A stretch of 64,000 nucleotides of DNA from an uncultured Shimia sp. (lineage in GTDB: Bacteria; Pseudomonadota; Alphaproteobacteria; Rhodobacterales; Rhodobacteraceae), in the NCBI RefSeq assembly GCF_947498095.1, contig NZ_CANMJE010000001.1, positions 310,001 through 374,000 of the forward strand, in the 5' to 3' direction. The translations under genes were made by a program, and so were the position numbers. The notes beneath the pieces were generated by a model that saw nothing but the letters and a program-made list of their open reading frames with translations, did no database searches and was not told the origin of the DNA. Positions 17,440-26,865 of the stretch are shown here, in pieces. Every line of letters begins with the position of its first letter. The stretch's first letter is position 1.

Positions 17440-18582
17440 ATGACAAAACGTGACTTCTACGAGGTACTTGGCGTCAGCAAAGGGGCTTCCGCGGACGAAA
17501 TCAAAAAGGCCTATCGCAAGAAGGCCAAAGAACTGCATCCCGACCGCAACGCGGACAATCCCGAAGCCGAAGGTCAGTTCAAAGAAGCCAATGAAGCCTA
17601 TGAAATCCTGAAGGACGCCGAGAAAAAGGCGGCTTATGATCGCTTTGGTCATCAGGCGTTCGAAGGCGGCATGGGCGGTCCACGCGGGGGCCATCCGGGT
17701 CAGGGCGACTTTGCCAGCGCATTTTCGGACGTGTTCGATGATCTGTTTGGTGACTTCATGGGCGGTGGCGGACGCGGTGGCGGACGTCAACGTGCCGCTC
17801 GCGGCGCGGACCTGCGCTATAACCTGCGCGTTTCACTGGAAGACGCCTTTTCCGGCCTGCAGAAGACCATCAACGTGCCGACTTCGGTGCAATGTGACGA
17901 ATGCGAAGGTTCCGGAGCTGAAGGTGGTGCCGAGCCCACAACCTGCCCCACCTGCTCGGGTATGGGCAAAGTACGGGCGCAACAGGGCTTCTTCACTGTT
18001 GAGCGCACCTGTCCGACCTGCTCAGGACTGGGCCAGATCATCAAGAACCCCTGCAAGGGATGCGGTGGTCAGGGTCGTGTCGAGAAAGACCGTGCATTGT
18101 CCGTCAACATCCCTGCCGGTGTTGAAACCGGTACGCGCATTCGACTGTCTGGCGAAGGCGAGGCTGGAATGCGTGGCGGACCGTCAGGCGACCTCTACAT
18201 CTTTATCGAAGTCGCACCGCACAAATTGTTTGAGCGCGAGAATTCGAACCTCTTCTGCCGGGTGCCTGTCTCAATGGCAACCGCAGCTTTGGGTGGCGAC
18301 ATCGAAGTTCCGACAATCGACGGTGGCCGCAGCCGTGTGAAAATTCCTGCAGGATCTCAATCCGGACGCCAAATGCGACTGCGCAACAAGGGCATGCCTG
18401 CACTGCGCGGAGGCGGTGCTGGAGATATGTTCATTGAGATGGCTGTGGAAACCCCGGTGAACCTCACCAGCCGACAGAAAGAACTGCTACGCGAATTCGA
18501 GGACCTCTCAGAAGAGAACAATCCCGAGAGCAGCAATTTCTTTAAGTCTGTCAAGAACTTCTGGGACTCAATGAAAGGCTGA
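17440..18582 (+). CDS. dnaJ: DnaJ, Hsp40 co-chaperone
   Basis: DnaJ delivers substrates to DnaK and stimulates its ATPase. Domains run in the classical order: J-domain (about 1-70, with HPD in [10 protein letters not shown]), Gly/Phe-rich linker ([18 protein letters not shown]), four zinc-binding CxxCxGxG repeats ([32 protein letters not shown]), then the substrate-binding C-terminal domains. At 380 residues it is a full type I DnaJ. AAAGGAG precedes the ATG. It is co-directional with dnaK and probably shares its heat-shock control. Confidence 0.97.
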   Translation: MTKRDFYEVLGVSKGASADEIKKAYRKKAKELHPDRNADNPEAEGQFKEANEAYEILKDAEKKAAYDRFGHQAFEGGMGGPRGGHPGQGDFASAFSDVFDDLFGDFMGGGGRGGGRQRAARGADLRYNLRVSLEDAFSGLQKTINVPTSVQCDECEGSGAEGGAEPTTCPTCSGMGKVRAQQGFFTVERTCPTCSGLGQIIKNPCKGCGGQGRVEKDRALSVNIPAGVETGTRIRLSGEGEAGMRGGPSGDLYIFIEVAPHKLFERENSNLFCRVPVSMATAALGGDIEVPTIDGGRSRVKIPAGSQSGRQMRLRNKGMPALRGGGAGDMFIEMAVETPVNLTSRQKELLREFEDLSEENNPESSNFFKSVKNFWDSMKG

Positions 18583-18603
18583 TCGGCCTAGCATTTAGAC
18601 GTG

Positions 18604-18628
18604 AGGGCGCGCTTCATTTGCACGCCCT
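18604..18628. terminator. Weak hairpin after dnaJ
   Basis: AGGGCG (18604-18609) pairs with CGCCCT (18623-18628), with further pairing after one mismatch. Only a TTATTCGTTT stretch follows on the plus strand. It lies in the 62-base gap between the convergent dnaJ and amino-acid-binding-protein genes and may terminate transcription weakly in both directions. Confidence 0.45.
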
Positions 18629-18644
18629 TATTCGTTTGCGAAGT

Positions 18645-19484
18645 TCAGTCAATCGTCGGCGCAATCACATACATCGCCTTAAGACCCAACCCCGGTTGAA
18701 CGCCTGCGAATACTTCAATGAAGATACGTTGCATATCACCGCTGGCATACATCTTTGACAGCGCCGTATCGACCGCCAGACGGAAATCTGCGTCACCCCG
18801 CGCCATTGCCAAACCGTGCTTTTCAATCGTCAGAATTTCATCCGACATCTTCAGAGAGTTGGCACTGGGGCTGGTCATGCGAAGGTTGGCCAGAATTGAT
18901 TGATCGGCAAAATAGCCATCGATTTCTCCACTTTCCAGCGCCTTAACCCCGTCATTGTGCGAGGCAAATGAGATTACGTCCGCCTGCATGTCCATTGCAT
19001 TAAGCGTATTGTTCAAAGCTTCCTTGGTGGTTGTATTGCTGCGCGCACCCAGCTTTTTTCCCGCATATGACGCGAAGTCCGAAGGCGCATCTTGTTGCAC
19101 CAAGATGGCTGTTCCATCGACAAATGTCGGAATTGAGAAATCAACAAGCGCGCGACGGCTAAGGGTAATCGACGCCGCACCACAAAGCAGATCAATCTCG
19201 CCACTCGCGACCTTTTCAAAACGATCTGATGCATCGACCGGGACGAAACGAGCCTCAAGCCCTTCCAGTTCCAGCTGATTGACGACGCCCTGCGCAACCA
19301 TAGCGCAAACTGTCGGAGAGTATCCTGCAGGGGCTCCACTAGGCTTTTGGTAGGACAAGGGCGCCGCATCCACTCGGTAGCCAAGTGTCATGACCCCTTT
19401 TTCCTTAATACGCTCCAAAGTCTGAGCCGAAGCGGTCGTACCGACCATGGCCAGACATGACAAAGCAAGCAGAAGATTTCGCAT
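18645..19484 (-). CDS. Family 3 solute-binding protein, amino-acid type
   Basis: A periplasmic binding protein of the polar amino-acid ABC family (SBP_bac_3). The signal peptide is MRNLLLALSCLAMVGTTASA. The mature protein shows VMTLGYRVDAAPLSY, GEIDLLCGAASITLSRRALVDFS split across the hinge, GARSNTTTKEAL and ALESGEIDGYFADQSIL, all typical. ATG 19484 is chosen because AGGAAA precedes it by five bases and the signal peptide then starts normally; an ATG 15 bases upstream is possible. No permease or ATPase genes are adjacent, so it either serves a transporter encoded elsewhere or has a sensory role. The ligand is not predictable. Confidence 0.85.
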   Translation of the reverse strand: MRNLLLALSCLAMVGTTASAQTLERIKEKGVMTLGYRVDAAPLSYQKPSGAPAGYSPTVCAMVAQGVVNQLELEGLEARFVPVDASDRFEKVASGEIDLLCGAASITLSRRALVDFSIPTFVDGTAILVQQDAPSDFASYAGKKLGARSNTTTKEALNNTLNAMDMQADVISFASHNDGVKALESGEIDGYFADQSILANLRMTSPSANSLKMSDEILTIEKHGLAMARGDADFRLAVDTALSKMYASGDMQRIFIEVFAGVQPGLGLKAMYVIAPTID

Positions 19485-19526
19485 AGGGTTTCCTGACATA
19501 TGAAGTTTGAAGAATTTCTATTAATG

Positions 19527-19541
19527 AGCTTGGGCCAAGCT
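19527..19541. promoter_or_regulatory. 15-base palindrome between the binding-protein gene and radC
   Basis: AGCTTGG (19527-19533) and CCAAGCT (19535-19541) form a perfect palindrome about one central base, 43 bases upstream of the divergent binding-protein start. It is placed where a repressor or activator could bind. No regulator gene is adjacent, so this is only a candidate operator. Confidence 0.35.
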
Positions 19542-19659
19542 AGCCGCCCGTCCCGCAGTCACACAAGTCCATTCTCAAGAAATCAGTGCACCGTCCGGTC
19601 GTCGTTCCGCCGGCTTCAGAGTTAACACTTTGTTCATATTGCTTCAGCACTTTGGGTAC

Positions 19660-20421
19660 ATGTCTGACCAGCGCGCCTTTTTTGAGATGCCCTTGCCGCT
19701 TTTTGAGGCCGACGAGGCCGTGCCAGAGCCTTTGCCCAAAGGGCGCGTGCCCTCGTATATTTCAAGTCATCGAAAGAGGTTACGCCAGAGGTTTCTGGAG
19801 GGTGGAGCAGATGCCTTACCGGATTACGAACTGCTGGAACTGCTTCTTTTCCGGGCGATACCCCGTCAGGACGTCAAACCACTTGCCCACCTGCTGCTAG
19901 AGACCTTTGGCGACTACAACCGGGTCCTTTCTGCGCCAGCTACACGTCTGGTTGAGGTTAAGGGCGTCGGAGAAGCCGTGATTGCCGAGTTGAAGATCGT
20001 TGAGGCCTCGGCACATCGGCTGGCGCGATCCAGGGTTATGCAACGACAGGTTCTGTCAAGTTGGGAGGCCTTGGTCGACTACTGCCACACGACAATGGCG
20101 CACCGTGAAACGGAGCAGTTTCGTGTCTTGTTTCTGGATAGTAAGAACGTTTTGATCGCAGATGAGGAACAGGCGCGCGGAACGGTGGATCACGTTCCAG
20201 TTTACCCACGTGAGGTCGTTAAGCGGGCGCTGGAGATCAATGCCAGTGCATTGATTTTGGTCCACAACCACCCTTCTGGCGACCCGACGCCGTCATCTTC
20301 GGACATTACGATGACGCAGCAAGTGCAACAGGCCGCCGAGGTAATGGGTATCGCGCTGCATGACCATCTGATCGTTGGAAAGTCACGTGAGATGAGCTTT
20401 CGATCCGAGGGCTATCTCTAA
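19660..20421 (+). CDS. radC: RadC/MPN-domain (JAB) protein
   Basis: A 253-residue protein with an N-terminal UPF0758 helix-hairpin-helix region (LVEVKGVGEAVIAELK) and a C-terminal JAMM metalloprotease-like domain: RGTVDHVPVYPREVVKRAL, LVHNHPSGDPTPSSSD (metal ligands His, His, Asp) and LIVGKSREMSFRSEG. The name comes from an old repair mutant; the repair role is doubtful and the activity is still unsettled. ATG 19660 is used; a TTG at 19630 would add ten residues. No strong ribosome-binding site is visible for either. Its TAA overlaps the TAG of the facing gene (CTAA). Confidence 0.88.
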   Translation: MSDQRAFFEMPLPLFEADEAVPEPLPKGRVPSYISSHRKRLRQRFLEGGADALPDYELLELLLFRAIPRQDVKPLAHLLLETFGDYNRVLSAPATRLVEVKGVGEAVIAELKIVEASAHRLARSRVMQRQVLSSWEALVDYCHTTMAHRETEQFRVLFLDSKNVLIADEEQARGTVDHVPVYPREVVKRALEINASALILVHNHPSGDPTPSSSDITMTQQVQQAAEVMGIALHDHLIVGKSREMSFRSEGYL

Positions 20422-21977
20422 CGCAACCATACCTCGACGCGGCGATTGGCTTGTCGACCCCAGGCGCTGTCATCACATGCCATAGGCATCGCCTCACCAA
20501 AGGCGTCGACTTCAATCGTAAGCTGGTCAAAGTTCGCCGTCTCTGCTGCCGATGTCACAGCTCCTCGAACGGTCTCTGCGCGTTTCTGGGCAATCTGGCG
20601 GTTGCCGGCGGCCGCCCCCTCGCCGTCGCTAAATCCGACAAAGACCAGCGTGCGCGTGTCATAGATGCCCGCTTCGATCGCACGGGCAAGTTGCTGCACG
20701 TTGGATCGTGATTGTGCATCCAATCGTGTTGATCCTGCCTGAAAGCGGAACGACGTCGTCAACCGTTTCATCGGCCCCAATCGGTCCACCATCCGCTGGA
20801 GCTCTTCCAATGTAACGTCGTCACCAGCAACAGAGATGGCGTTAGCGAACCGATCTCCTTGCAGATTCACCGGCACTTCTTCGGGCGATTGATCCACGAA
20901 TCCAGCGCGCCGGATTACGATCTGTGCCGAAGGGCTGCGGGTGTAGGCCAGGAACTCGCGTGCGATCTTGGGCAACCGTCGTGCCGGGAAATACAGGAAC
21001 ATTGGCGCGGTCAGGGGATAGTCTTCGGTTTTGATTGTCCGACGCGACGCAGCCAGCGAGAACCCGCAAGGCCCATTCAACGTCAGGATCTGAGTGTTTC
21101 CGGTTTCTGCAAAACTGGCAATGCCAATTGCAAAGGGGTCACGGATAACCGCTGACACCAACGAGATGTTGCGGTCATGCCGGGTCGTGCTCTCCGATAC
21201 GACACGTCCAACAGGCTTCATCAATTGATCTTCAATGGCTTGCGCCATACCCGAGCTTGGCTCCATCAAGTGTAGGGCGATGGGCGCATCGGGGCCGCCA
21301 AATTCGCTCCAATTGTCAATCTGACCGGCAAAAACCTGTGCGAGCTGCAAAGGCGACAAAGCCTGCACCGGATTGCCCGGCGAAACCACGGGCACCATTC
21401 CATCCAACGCCAAGACCCGGCTTCGGTTGCCGTCCGTCATGTCGCCCAGCCCGGCCTCAAACCCGCGCTTGGCCTCAGGTGAGCGAATTTCGCGCAGGGA
21501 CATGGCGATATCCGCCTCATCCGCCAGAAGGTCGGCAAAACCCTCATCCGAGTTTGTCGCGTGAAACGCAAACCGAGCCAGCACCTGCCCGCTGGTTCCG
21601 TCGCTAAGCTGATAATCAAAGTGCTCCCGGTCAATTGCCGCTCGAGACACCTTGTAATTGTTGCGTAGAGCAAAGGCCTCAATCAGGGCCGGCATCAGAA
21701 CCTCACCCATTGTCGAGGCGCCTGAGATAGAGATTTCGGCGACATAGTTCGTCAGACTGGGACAGGCGGGGCCCTCGCAATTCACGCCGGTTCCATCCAC
21801 GGTCAGCTCACCATATTTGGTGCGGACACGATAAAACTCGCCATCAAACCCGAGAAAGGTCCCGGTGATCTCAACGGAACCGTCCTGTGATCGCAGGGTA
21901 ATGTCCTGCGCAAAGGCCGATACGGCCCCAACAAAAAGGAAAAGTGCGGCGAAAACCGCCGCACGACACTGTTGCAT
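20418..21977 (-). CDS. PstS-like phosphate-binding protein fused to an OmpA peptidoglycan-binding domain
   Basis: A 519-residue exported protein. After a signal peptide (ending AVSAFA) comes a beta-rich segment (TLRSQDGSVEITGTFLGF), then a PstS/phosphate-ABC-like binding domain (about 85-375; ISISGASTMGEVLMPALIEAF, VVSPGNPVQALSPLQLAQVF). An OmpA-family C-terminal domain (about 395-519) follows, with FRFQAGSTRLDAQSRSNVQ and the peptidoglycan-contacting NRQIAQKRAETVRGAV. The fusion would tether a ligand-binding module to the cell wall. It lies 23 bases after a membrane-anchored protein gene, probably in the same operon. No pst permease genes are nearby. Phosphate as ligand is unproven. Confidence 0.8.
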   Translation of the reverse strand: MQQCRAAVFAALFLFVGAVSAFAQDITLRSQDGSVEITGTFLGFDGEFYRVRTKYGELTVDGTGVNCEGPACPSLTNYVAEISISGASTMGEVLMPALIEAFALRNNYKVSRAAIDREHFDYQLSDGTSGQVLARFAFHATNSDEGFADLLADEADIAMSLREIRSPEAKRGFEAGLGDMTDGNRSRVLALDGMVPVVSPGNPVQALSPLQLAQVFAGQIDNWSEFGGPDAPIALHLMEPSSGMAQAIEDQLMKPVGRVVSESTTRHDRNISLVSAVIRDPFAIGIASFAETGNTQILTLNGPCGFSLAASRRTIKTEDYPLTAPMFLYFPARRLPKIAREFLAYTRSPSAQIVIRRAGFVDQSPEEVPVNLQGDRFANAISVAGDDVTLEELQRMVDRLGPMKRLTTSFRFQAGSTRLDAQSRSNVQQLARAIEAGIYDTRTLVFVGFSDGEGAAAGNRQIAQKRAETVRGAVTSAAETANFDQLTIEVDAFGEAMPMACDDSAWGRQANRRVEVWLR

Positions 21978-22000
21978 AATTTTGATCCTGCAATCGCCTG

Positions 22001-23026
22001 TCAGTTGCTGGCGATTGTCAGGTCTTCGAACAGGTTTTTCAACACCAGAAATTCTCCTGTGGCGTCACAGGTGGGCATTGAGAGGACAAGATCCCGGACC
22101 TGCAGCTCTCCCTCACCCTTTAACTCGAATGAGGTTGCAGCAACGTCGCGGTCACAATTGCCCAAATCAACTTCGGCTTCGAGGCTAAGAGCAATCTGGC
22201 CAACGGACTGCGCAGTGCCGGTTGGAAAAGTATAAACTTCGGCCAAAGTAGGCTCTGCAAGATCTGAGTTTCCAAGCTGTGTTAGGAACCCACCATAGCC
22301 GCCGGCAACAGCCGTGACATCACGTGGTGCATCCTGCCAGACGTGTCCTTCGGTACCATATGCAGCGCCAAACTCGCGTGCATGGATTTGCAGACCGGTA
22401 TCGCCTGACCATTGCACAGCGACGCGGTCATAGAAGGGCAATGAACTTACCTCGGTGCGCGCGACTGCCCCGTCACCGTTGGTAAAGGCCACGACAAACA
22501 TGGCTTGCTCTGCTAGCGCCGGTACGGTCAAAGTCAGCCCCCCATCGTCACCCAAAAGCTCAGTGAACTTCAGGCCGCCATGATGGATCGTCACTCGCTC
22601 TCCTGACATGCAAGGGGCACTCAGCGTCAGGTCAACCATTGCACCCGCAACTGGTTCAGCGGTCAACGTCGCCTCGCAGTTCAAAAGTGGCGCGGCCTCT
22701 TCCTGGGGCAAAGCCCCGACAGGTGTGTCCGTCGAAACCAACAGGACAACTGGCTGCGCTGGCAAATCCGCTTGGGGAGTCAATTCCTGCGGAAAGCTTG
22801 GTAGCGCCGAGAGGTCCTCAACATTGCTTAGGGCAGTTTCAGTGTTACCGGCATACTTGGCAGACACAACGGCGTCTGGAACATCCGCAACAATCGGCTG
22901 AGGCAGGGTTTGACCCGCGTATCCCGGTTCACTCTGCTGCATGAGAAAACCAATTGATATGGCGACCGAAAGCGTCGCGCCGGCAAGCGCGTAACGACGG
23001 CACACGTTGATATCTTTCTTCGACAT
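22001..23026 (-). CDS. Membrane-anchored periplasmic protein of unknown function
   Basis: I do not recognise a named family. The 341-residue protein has an N-terminal cytoplasmic stub (MSKKDINVCRRYA), one membrane segment (LAGATLSVAISIGFLM) and a long periplasmic region rich in beta-strand pattern. There are paired cysteines (LLNCEATL with APCMSGERV, and DLGNCDRD with MPTCDATGE) that could form disulfides. Homologues in Rhodobacteraceae are, as I recall, sometimes labelled translocase merely for standing next to secA. ATG 23026 is preceded by GGAG with a good gap; the frame is open further upstream without support. It is followed by the PstS-OmpA gene, which suggests a shared envelope role. 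Confidence 0.65.
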   Translation of the reverse strand: MSKKDINVCRRYALAGATLSVAISIGFLMQQSEPGYAGQTLPQPIVADVPDAVVSAKYAGNTETALSNVEDLSALPSFPQELTPQADLPAQPVVLLVSTDTPVGALPQEEAAPLLNCEATLTAEPVAGAMVDLTLSAPCMSGERVTIHHGGLKFTELLGDDGGLTLTVPALAEQAMFVVAFTNGDGAVARTEVSSLPFYDRVAVQWSGDTGLQIHAREFGAAYGTEGHVWQDAPRDVTAVAGGYGGFLTQLGNSDLAEPTLAEVYTFPTGTAQSVGQIALSLEAEVDLGNCDRDVAATSFELKGEGELQVRDLVLSMPTCDATGEFLVLKNLFEDLTIASN

Positions 23027-23072
23027 GTTGACTCCAAAACTCGTACTGCCCCGATACGTCTTGGTGTCATGC

Positions 23073-23099
23073 AAAAAGGGCGCTCATATGGCGCCCTTT
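23073..23099 (-). terminator. Intrinsic terminator after secA
   Basis: On the minus strand a perfect nine-base-pair stem (23091-23099 with 23075-23083) with a seven-base loop ends in TTTTT (23077-23073). It begins 24 bases past the secA stop and separates secA from the following membrane-protein gene. Confidence 0.85.
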
Positions 23100-23122
23100 A
23101 GGAGATTGTCTGTCGATTAGCC

Positions 23123-25822
23123 TTAGGTCAGACGACCGTGGCAGTGCTTGAATTTTTTACCGGAGCCGCATGGACATTGCGCGTTTCGGCCGGGATTTCC
23201 CCAAGTGCTTGGATCGTTTTCGTCGAAACCTTCAGCGGCTTCACCGGCTGGTTCGGCATCAGCCGTGGGGTCTTGAGCCCCCGCTTCCAAAGCCGCACGC
23301 TGTTGCTCCATTTCGACCGCGAGCTGTTGCTGTTCTTCTTCGGAAATAGGACGGATATTGGCGAGCGTCTTGGTCACGTCTTCGCGCAAGCTGTCCAACA
23401 TGTTCTCAAACAGCTGAAACGACTCGTTCTTGTATTCGTTCAGCGGATCACGCTGGGCATATCCCCGGAAACCAACAACCGAACGCAAGTGCTCAAGCGT
23501 CAAAAGATGCTCGCGCCATTTTGCGTCGATGGTCTGCAAGAGTACCTGCTTTTCGATCATGCGCATGGCTTCGGGTCCAAAGCTGACGGCTTTTTGCGCC
23601 ATCATCTCATCAACGGAGTTTTCAAGGCGTTCCAGAATGTCATCATCGTCAACACCCTCTTCCTGCGCCCAGTCGATCACAGGCACATCAATGCCCAACT
23701 GTTCGATACAGGCGGTGTGAAGGCCTTCGGTGTCCCATTGATCCGCATAGGTCTTGGGTGGCATGTGTTGATCGACCAAGTCCGCAACCACTTCGTGGCG
23801 CATTTCCTGTGCGATGTTCGACAGGTCTTCGGCTTCCATGATATCGCGGCGTTGGCCAAAGATGACCTTACGCTGATCGTTCATCACGTCGTCAAACTTC
23901 AAAAGCTGCTTACGAATGTCAAAGTTACGACCTTCGACTTTGGCTTGCGCGCGCTCGAGTGATTTGTTGACCCAAGGGTGCACGATGGCTTCACCCTCTT
24001 TCATACCCAAAGTCGAGAGAACCTTTTCCAAACGCTCAGAGCCAAAGATCCGCATCAGGTCATCTTCGAGACTCAGGAAAAACGCTGAGCGTCCCGGGTC
24101 ACCCTGACGGCCGGAACGGCCCCGCAGCTGATTGTCGATGCGGCGGCTTTCGTGACGCTCGGTGGCAAGAACAAACAGGCCGCCCGCTGCTTTGACAGCC
24201 TCTTCATCAGCTGTGTGATCTGCCTCGATTTGGGCCCGGATCGCTGCGTGATCGCCGTCAGGCGTGGCGGCAATCGCCTCCAGAACCTTGAACTCGACGT
24301 TGCCGCCCAATTTAATGTCGGTCCCGCGGCCTGCCATGTTCGTCGCGATGGTCACGGTGCCCAGTTTCCCGGCATCCGCAACGATCTGCGCTTCCTGCTC
24401 GTGCTGGCGCGCATTCAGAACGTTGTGTTTGATATCAGCCTTAGTGAGAAGGTCGCTGAGGAATTCAGATTTCTCAATCGATGTCGTTCCCACAAGGATA
24501 GGTTGACCCTTTTCGCTGGACTCTTTGATGGTCTCAACGATGGCTTCGAATTTTTCGCGTGCCGTTCGATAGACTGCATCATCTTCGTCGATCCGAGCGA
24601 TCGGCATATTGGTCGGAACTTCAACCACACCCAAGCCATAGATTTCTGCAAATTCTTCGGCCTCGGTTGATGCCGTACCGGTCATGCCGGACAGTTTGTC
24701 GTATAGCCGGAAATAGTTCTGGAAAGTCACCTGCGCCAGTGTGACGTTCTCTGGCTGGATGTCGCAGCCTTCTTTGGCTTCAATAGCCTGGTGCAAACCT
24801 TCGGACAGGCGACGGCCCGGCATCATGCGTCCCGTGAATTCGTCGATCAGCATCACTTCACCGTCACGGACAATATAGTCTTTGTCTTTTATGAACAGTT
24901 TGTGCGCCCGAAGACCTTGGTTCACGTGGTGAACGATCGTCGTGCTTTCCGGATCATAAAGGGTTTGGCCCTCGGGCAAGAGACCGCGCTCGGTCAACTG
25001 TGCCTCAAGAAAGTCATTGCCCTCGTCCGTATAGTTCACCTGACGGGTTTTCTCATCGATGGTGAAGTGGTCGTCGGACAATTCCGGGATCAGAACGTCA
25101 ATGGCGTTGTAGAGATCTGTGCGATCTTCCGCAGGACCGGAAATAATGAGCGGGGTCCGTGCTTCATCGATCAGGATTGAGTCGACCTCATCCACGATGG
25201 CAAAGTTGTGCTTGCGTTGGGACATCTCGCGCAACTCAGACCGCATGTTGTCGCGCAGATAATCAAAGCCCAACTCGTTGTTGGTGGCATAAGTTACGTC
25301 GCAGGCATAGGCGGCTCGTTTTTCTTCGCTGGGCTGGCGCGGATAGACGACGCCCGTCGTCATGCCCAAGGCAGCGTAAACTTTACCCATCCATTCGCAG
25401 TCACGTTTGGCGAGGTAATCGTTGACGGTCACGATGTGCACGCCTTCCCCCGTCAGCGCGTTCAGATAGGCCGGGAACGTGGCAACAAGGGTCTTGCCCT
25501 CACCCGTTTTCATTTCCGAGATATTGCCCTCATGCAGAAAGATGCCGCCCATCAACTGCGTATCGAAAGCCCGCAGTCCAAGTGAGCGAAGGGCCGCTTC
25601 ACGGCAGTTGGCAAATGCTTCGGGCAGAAGCGAATCCAAGCTCTCGCCACCTTTGGCGCGCTCGGAAAGCTCTTGTGTTTTGGCCTTGATCTCGTCATCC
25701 GAAAGCGTCTGGAAGTCAGGCTCAAGCGCATTGATCTTGTCAACCAAAGAGCGGGTCGCCTTGATCTTGCGGTCATTCGGTGTCCCGAACACTTTTTTGG
25801 CAAGTTTTCCGATACCCAACAT
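23123..25822 (-). CDS. secA: SecA, preprotein translocase ATPase
   Basis: The motor that pushes unfolded preproteins through SecYEG. The 899-residue protein has Walker A in [38 protein letters not shown], the second ATPase domain ([39 protein letters not shown]), the helical scaffold and a C-terminal zinc domain ([13 protein letters not shown]) that binds SecB. ATG 25822 follows GAAGGA and gives the normal start [16 protein letters not shown]; the open frame upstream is noise. It faces away from a PpiC-type foldase gene, so exporter and periplasmic folding factor share one divergent region. Confidence 0.98.
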   Translation of the reverse strand: MLGIGKLAKKVFGTPNDRKIKATRSLVDKINALEPDFQTLSDDEIKAKTQELSERAKGGESLDSLLPEAFANCREAALRSLGLRAFDTQLMGGIFLHEGNISEMKTGEGKTLVATFPAYLNALTGEGVHIVTVNDYLAKRDCEWMGKVYAALGMTTGVVYPRQPSEEKRAAYACDVTYATNNELGFDYLRDNMRSELREMSQRKHNFAIVDEVDSILIDEARTPLIISGPAEDRTDLYNAIDVLIPELSDDHFTIDEKTRQVNYTDEGNDFLEAQLTERGLLPEGQTLYDPESTTIVHHVNQGLRAHKLFIKDKDYIVRDGEVMLIDEFTGRMMPGRRLSEGLHQAIEAKEGCDIQPENVTLAQVTFQNYFRLYDKLSGMTGTASTEAEEFAEIYGLGVVEVPTNMPIARIDEDDAVYRTAREKFEAIVETIKESSEKGQPILVGTTSIEKSEFLSDLLTKADIKHNVLNARQHEQEAQIVADAGKLGTVTIATNMAGRGTDIKLGGNVEFKVLEAIAATPDGDHAAIRAQIEADHTADEEAVKAAGGLFVLATERHESRRIDNQLRGRSGRQGDPGRSAFFLSLEDDLMRIFGSERLEKVLSTLGMKEGEAIVHPWVNKSLERAQAKVEGRNFDIRKQLLKFDDVMNDQRKVIFGQRRDIMEAEDLSNIAQEMRHEVVADLVDQHMPPKTYADQWDTEGLHTACIEQLGIDVPVIDWAQEEGVDDDDILERLENSVDEMMAQKAVSFGPEAMRMIEKQVLLQTIDAKWREHLLTLEHLRSVVGFRGYAQRDPLNEYKNESFQLFENMLDSLREDVTKTLANIRPISEEEQQQLAVEMEQQRAALEAGAQDPTADAEPAGEAAEGFDENDPSTWGNPGRNAQCPCGSGKKFKHCHGRLT

Positions 25823-25927
25823 GTGTTTTTGTCCTTCGTTGACAGATTCGTGCGAGGCATCTGCTTGCCCGTCCCGCGCCCTGCTCATACAAACGGGGGA
25901 ACGGCCATATTGCCTTTGCTTCACAGC

Positions 25928-25956
25928 GATGTAAGGGGCCGCAGTAACAGTGTCAA
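25928..25956 (-). promoter_or_regulatory. Candidate sigma-70 promoter of secA
   Basis: On the minus strand a perfect TTGACA (25956-25951) is followed after 17 bases by TACATC (25933-25928), a poor -10. It lies about 105 bases before the secA start in the region shared with the divergent foldase gene. The -35 element and spacing support it; the weak -10 keeps confidence low. Confidence 0.45.
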
Positions 25957-25994
25957 CGCCGCCAACCAGCGCGGCAGGAGCCAAGGACCAAACG

Positions 25995-26864
25995 ATGTCG
26001 AAACACCTCAAGATTTTCCGCTCATTCGCAATTGCCGCCATGCTGAGTGGACCTGTGTTGGCACAAGAGACCCCGGACGCGACAACAGTTGTCGCAACCG
26101 TTGATGGCGCCGAATTCACGGTCGGCCATATGATCCTCATGCGTGAGGCGCTGCCAGACCAATATAAGGCGCTGCCAGACGACGTCTTGTTCAACGCGCT
26201 CCTCGATCAAATTGTCCAACAAGCCATCCTGTCACAGTCTCTGACAGGCGATGAACCGGCAGCGGTCGTCTTGGGGCTTGAAAATGAGCGCCGTTTGCTG
26301 CGGGCCGGTGCTGCGATCAACGAAGTTATCAAGGCCGGCATCTCAGACGCCGAGCTTGAGGCCGCGTATCAAACAAAATACGTCACCGATTTTGTGGGTC
26401 TGCCGGAATACAACGCATCGCATATTCTCGTCGAGACAGAAGAGAAGGCTGCCGAGCTCCGGGTTGCTATTACAGAAGGCGCCGATTTTGCTGAAACCGC
26501 CAAGGCTGAATCAACGGGCCCGTCGGGACCATCCGGAGGGGAACTGGGTTGGTTTGGCCCGGGCTCGATGGTGCCTGAATTTGAACAGGCCGTAGTAGAC
26601 ATGAACGTAGGCGAGGTTTCGCAGCCCGTCCAAACACAGTTTGGATGGCACCTGATCATCCTAAACGACATGCGCGTACAAGAGGCTCCGGCTCTCGAGC
26701 AAGTACGCTCAGAACTTGTGAGCGAGTTGCAGCAGGAAATGACGGCGGCACATATTGCGCGCCTGACGGAAACGGCCAACGTGGATCGCAGTGGTGCTGA
26801 AGGCATGGACCCTGCAATCCTCAAGCAAGTTGATCTTCTGGGTTTCTCTATCGAGTCTGACTGA
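25995..26864 (+). CDS. PpiC-type periplasmic peptidyl-prolyl isomerase
   Basis: A 289-residue exported parvulin foldase. The signal peptide is about 1-24 ([18 protein letters not shown]). A helical SurA/PrsA-like N-terminal chaperone region follows. The rotamase domain (about 135-235) has [31 protein letters not shown] and [18 protein letters not shown]. It would help outer-membrane or secreted proteins fold after Sec export, which fits its place opposite secA. ATG 25995 follows AAGGA. argJ begins one base after its stop, so the two are co-transcribed although functionally unrelated. Confidence 0.9.
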   Translation: MSKHLKIFRSFAIAAMLSGPVLAQETPDATTVVATVDGAEFTVGHMILMREALPDQYKALPDDVLFNALLDQIVQQAILSQSLTGDEPAAVVLGLENERRLLRAGAAINEVIKAGISDAELEAAYQTKYVTDFVGLPEYNASHILVETEEKAAELRVAITEGADFAETAKAESTGPSGPSGGELGWFGPGSMVPEFEQAVVDMNVGEVSQPVQTQFGWHLIILNDMRVQEAPALEQVRSELVSELQQEMTAAHIARLTETANVDRSGAEGMDPAILKQVDLLGFSIESD

Positions 26865-26865
26865 T

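Noticed and set aside
15428-17446. Very long open frame antisense to dnaK
   Set aside because: It mirrors dnaK codon bias; the translation is Phe/Val/Gly-rich with no motif, and dnaK is certain on the other strand.
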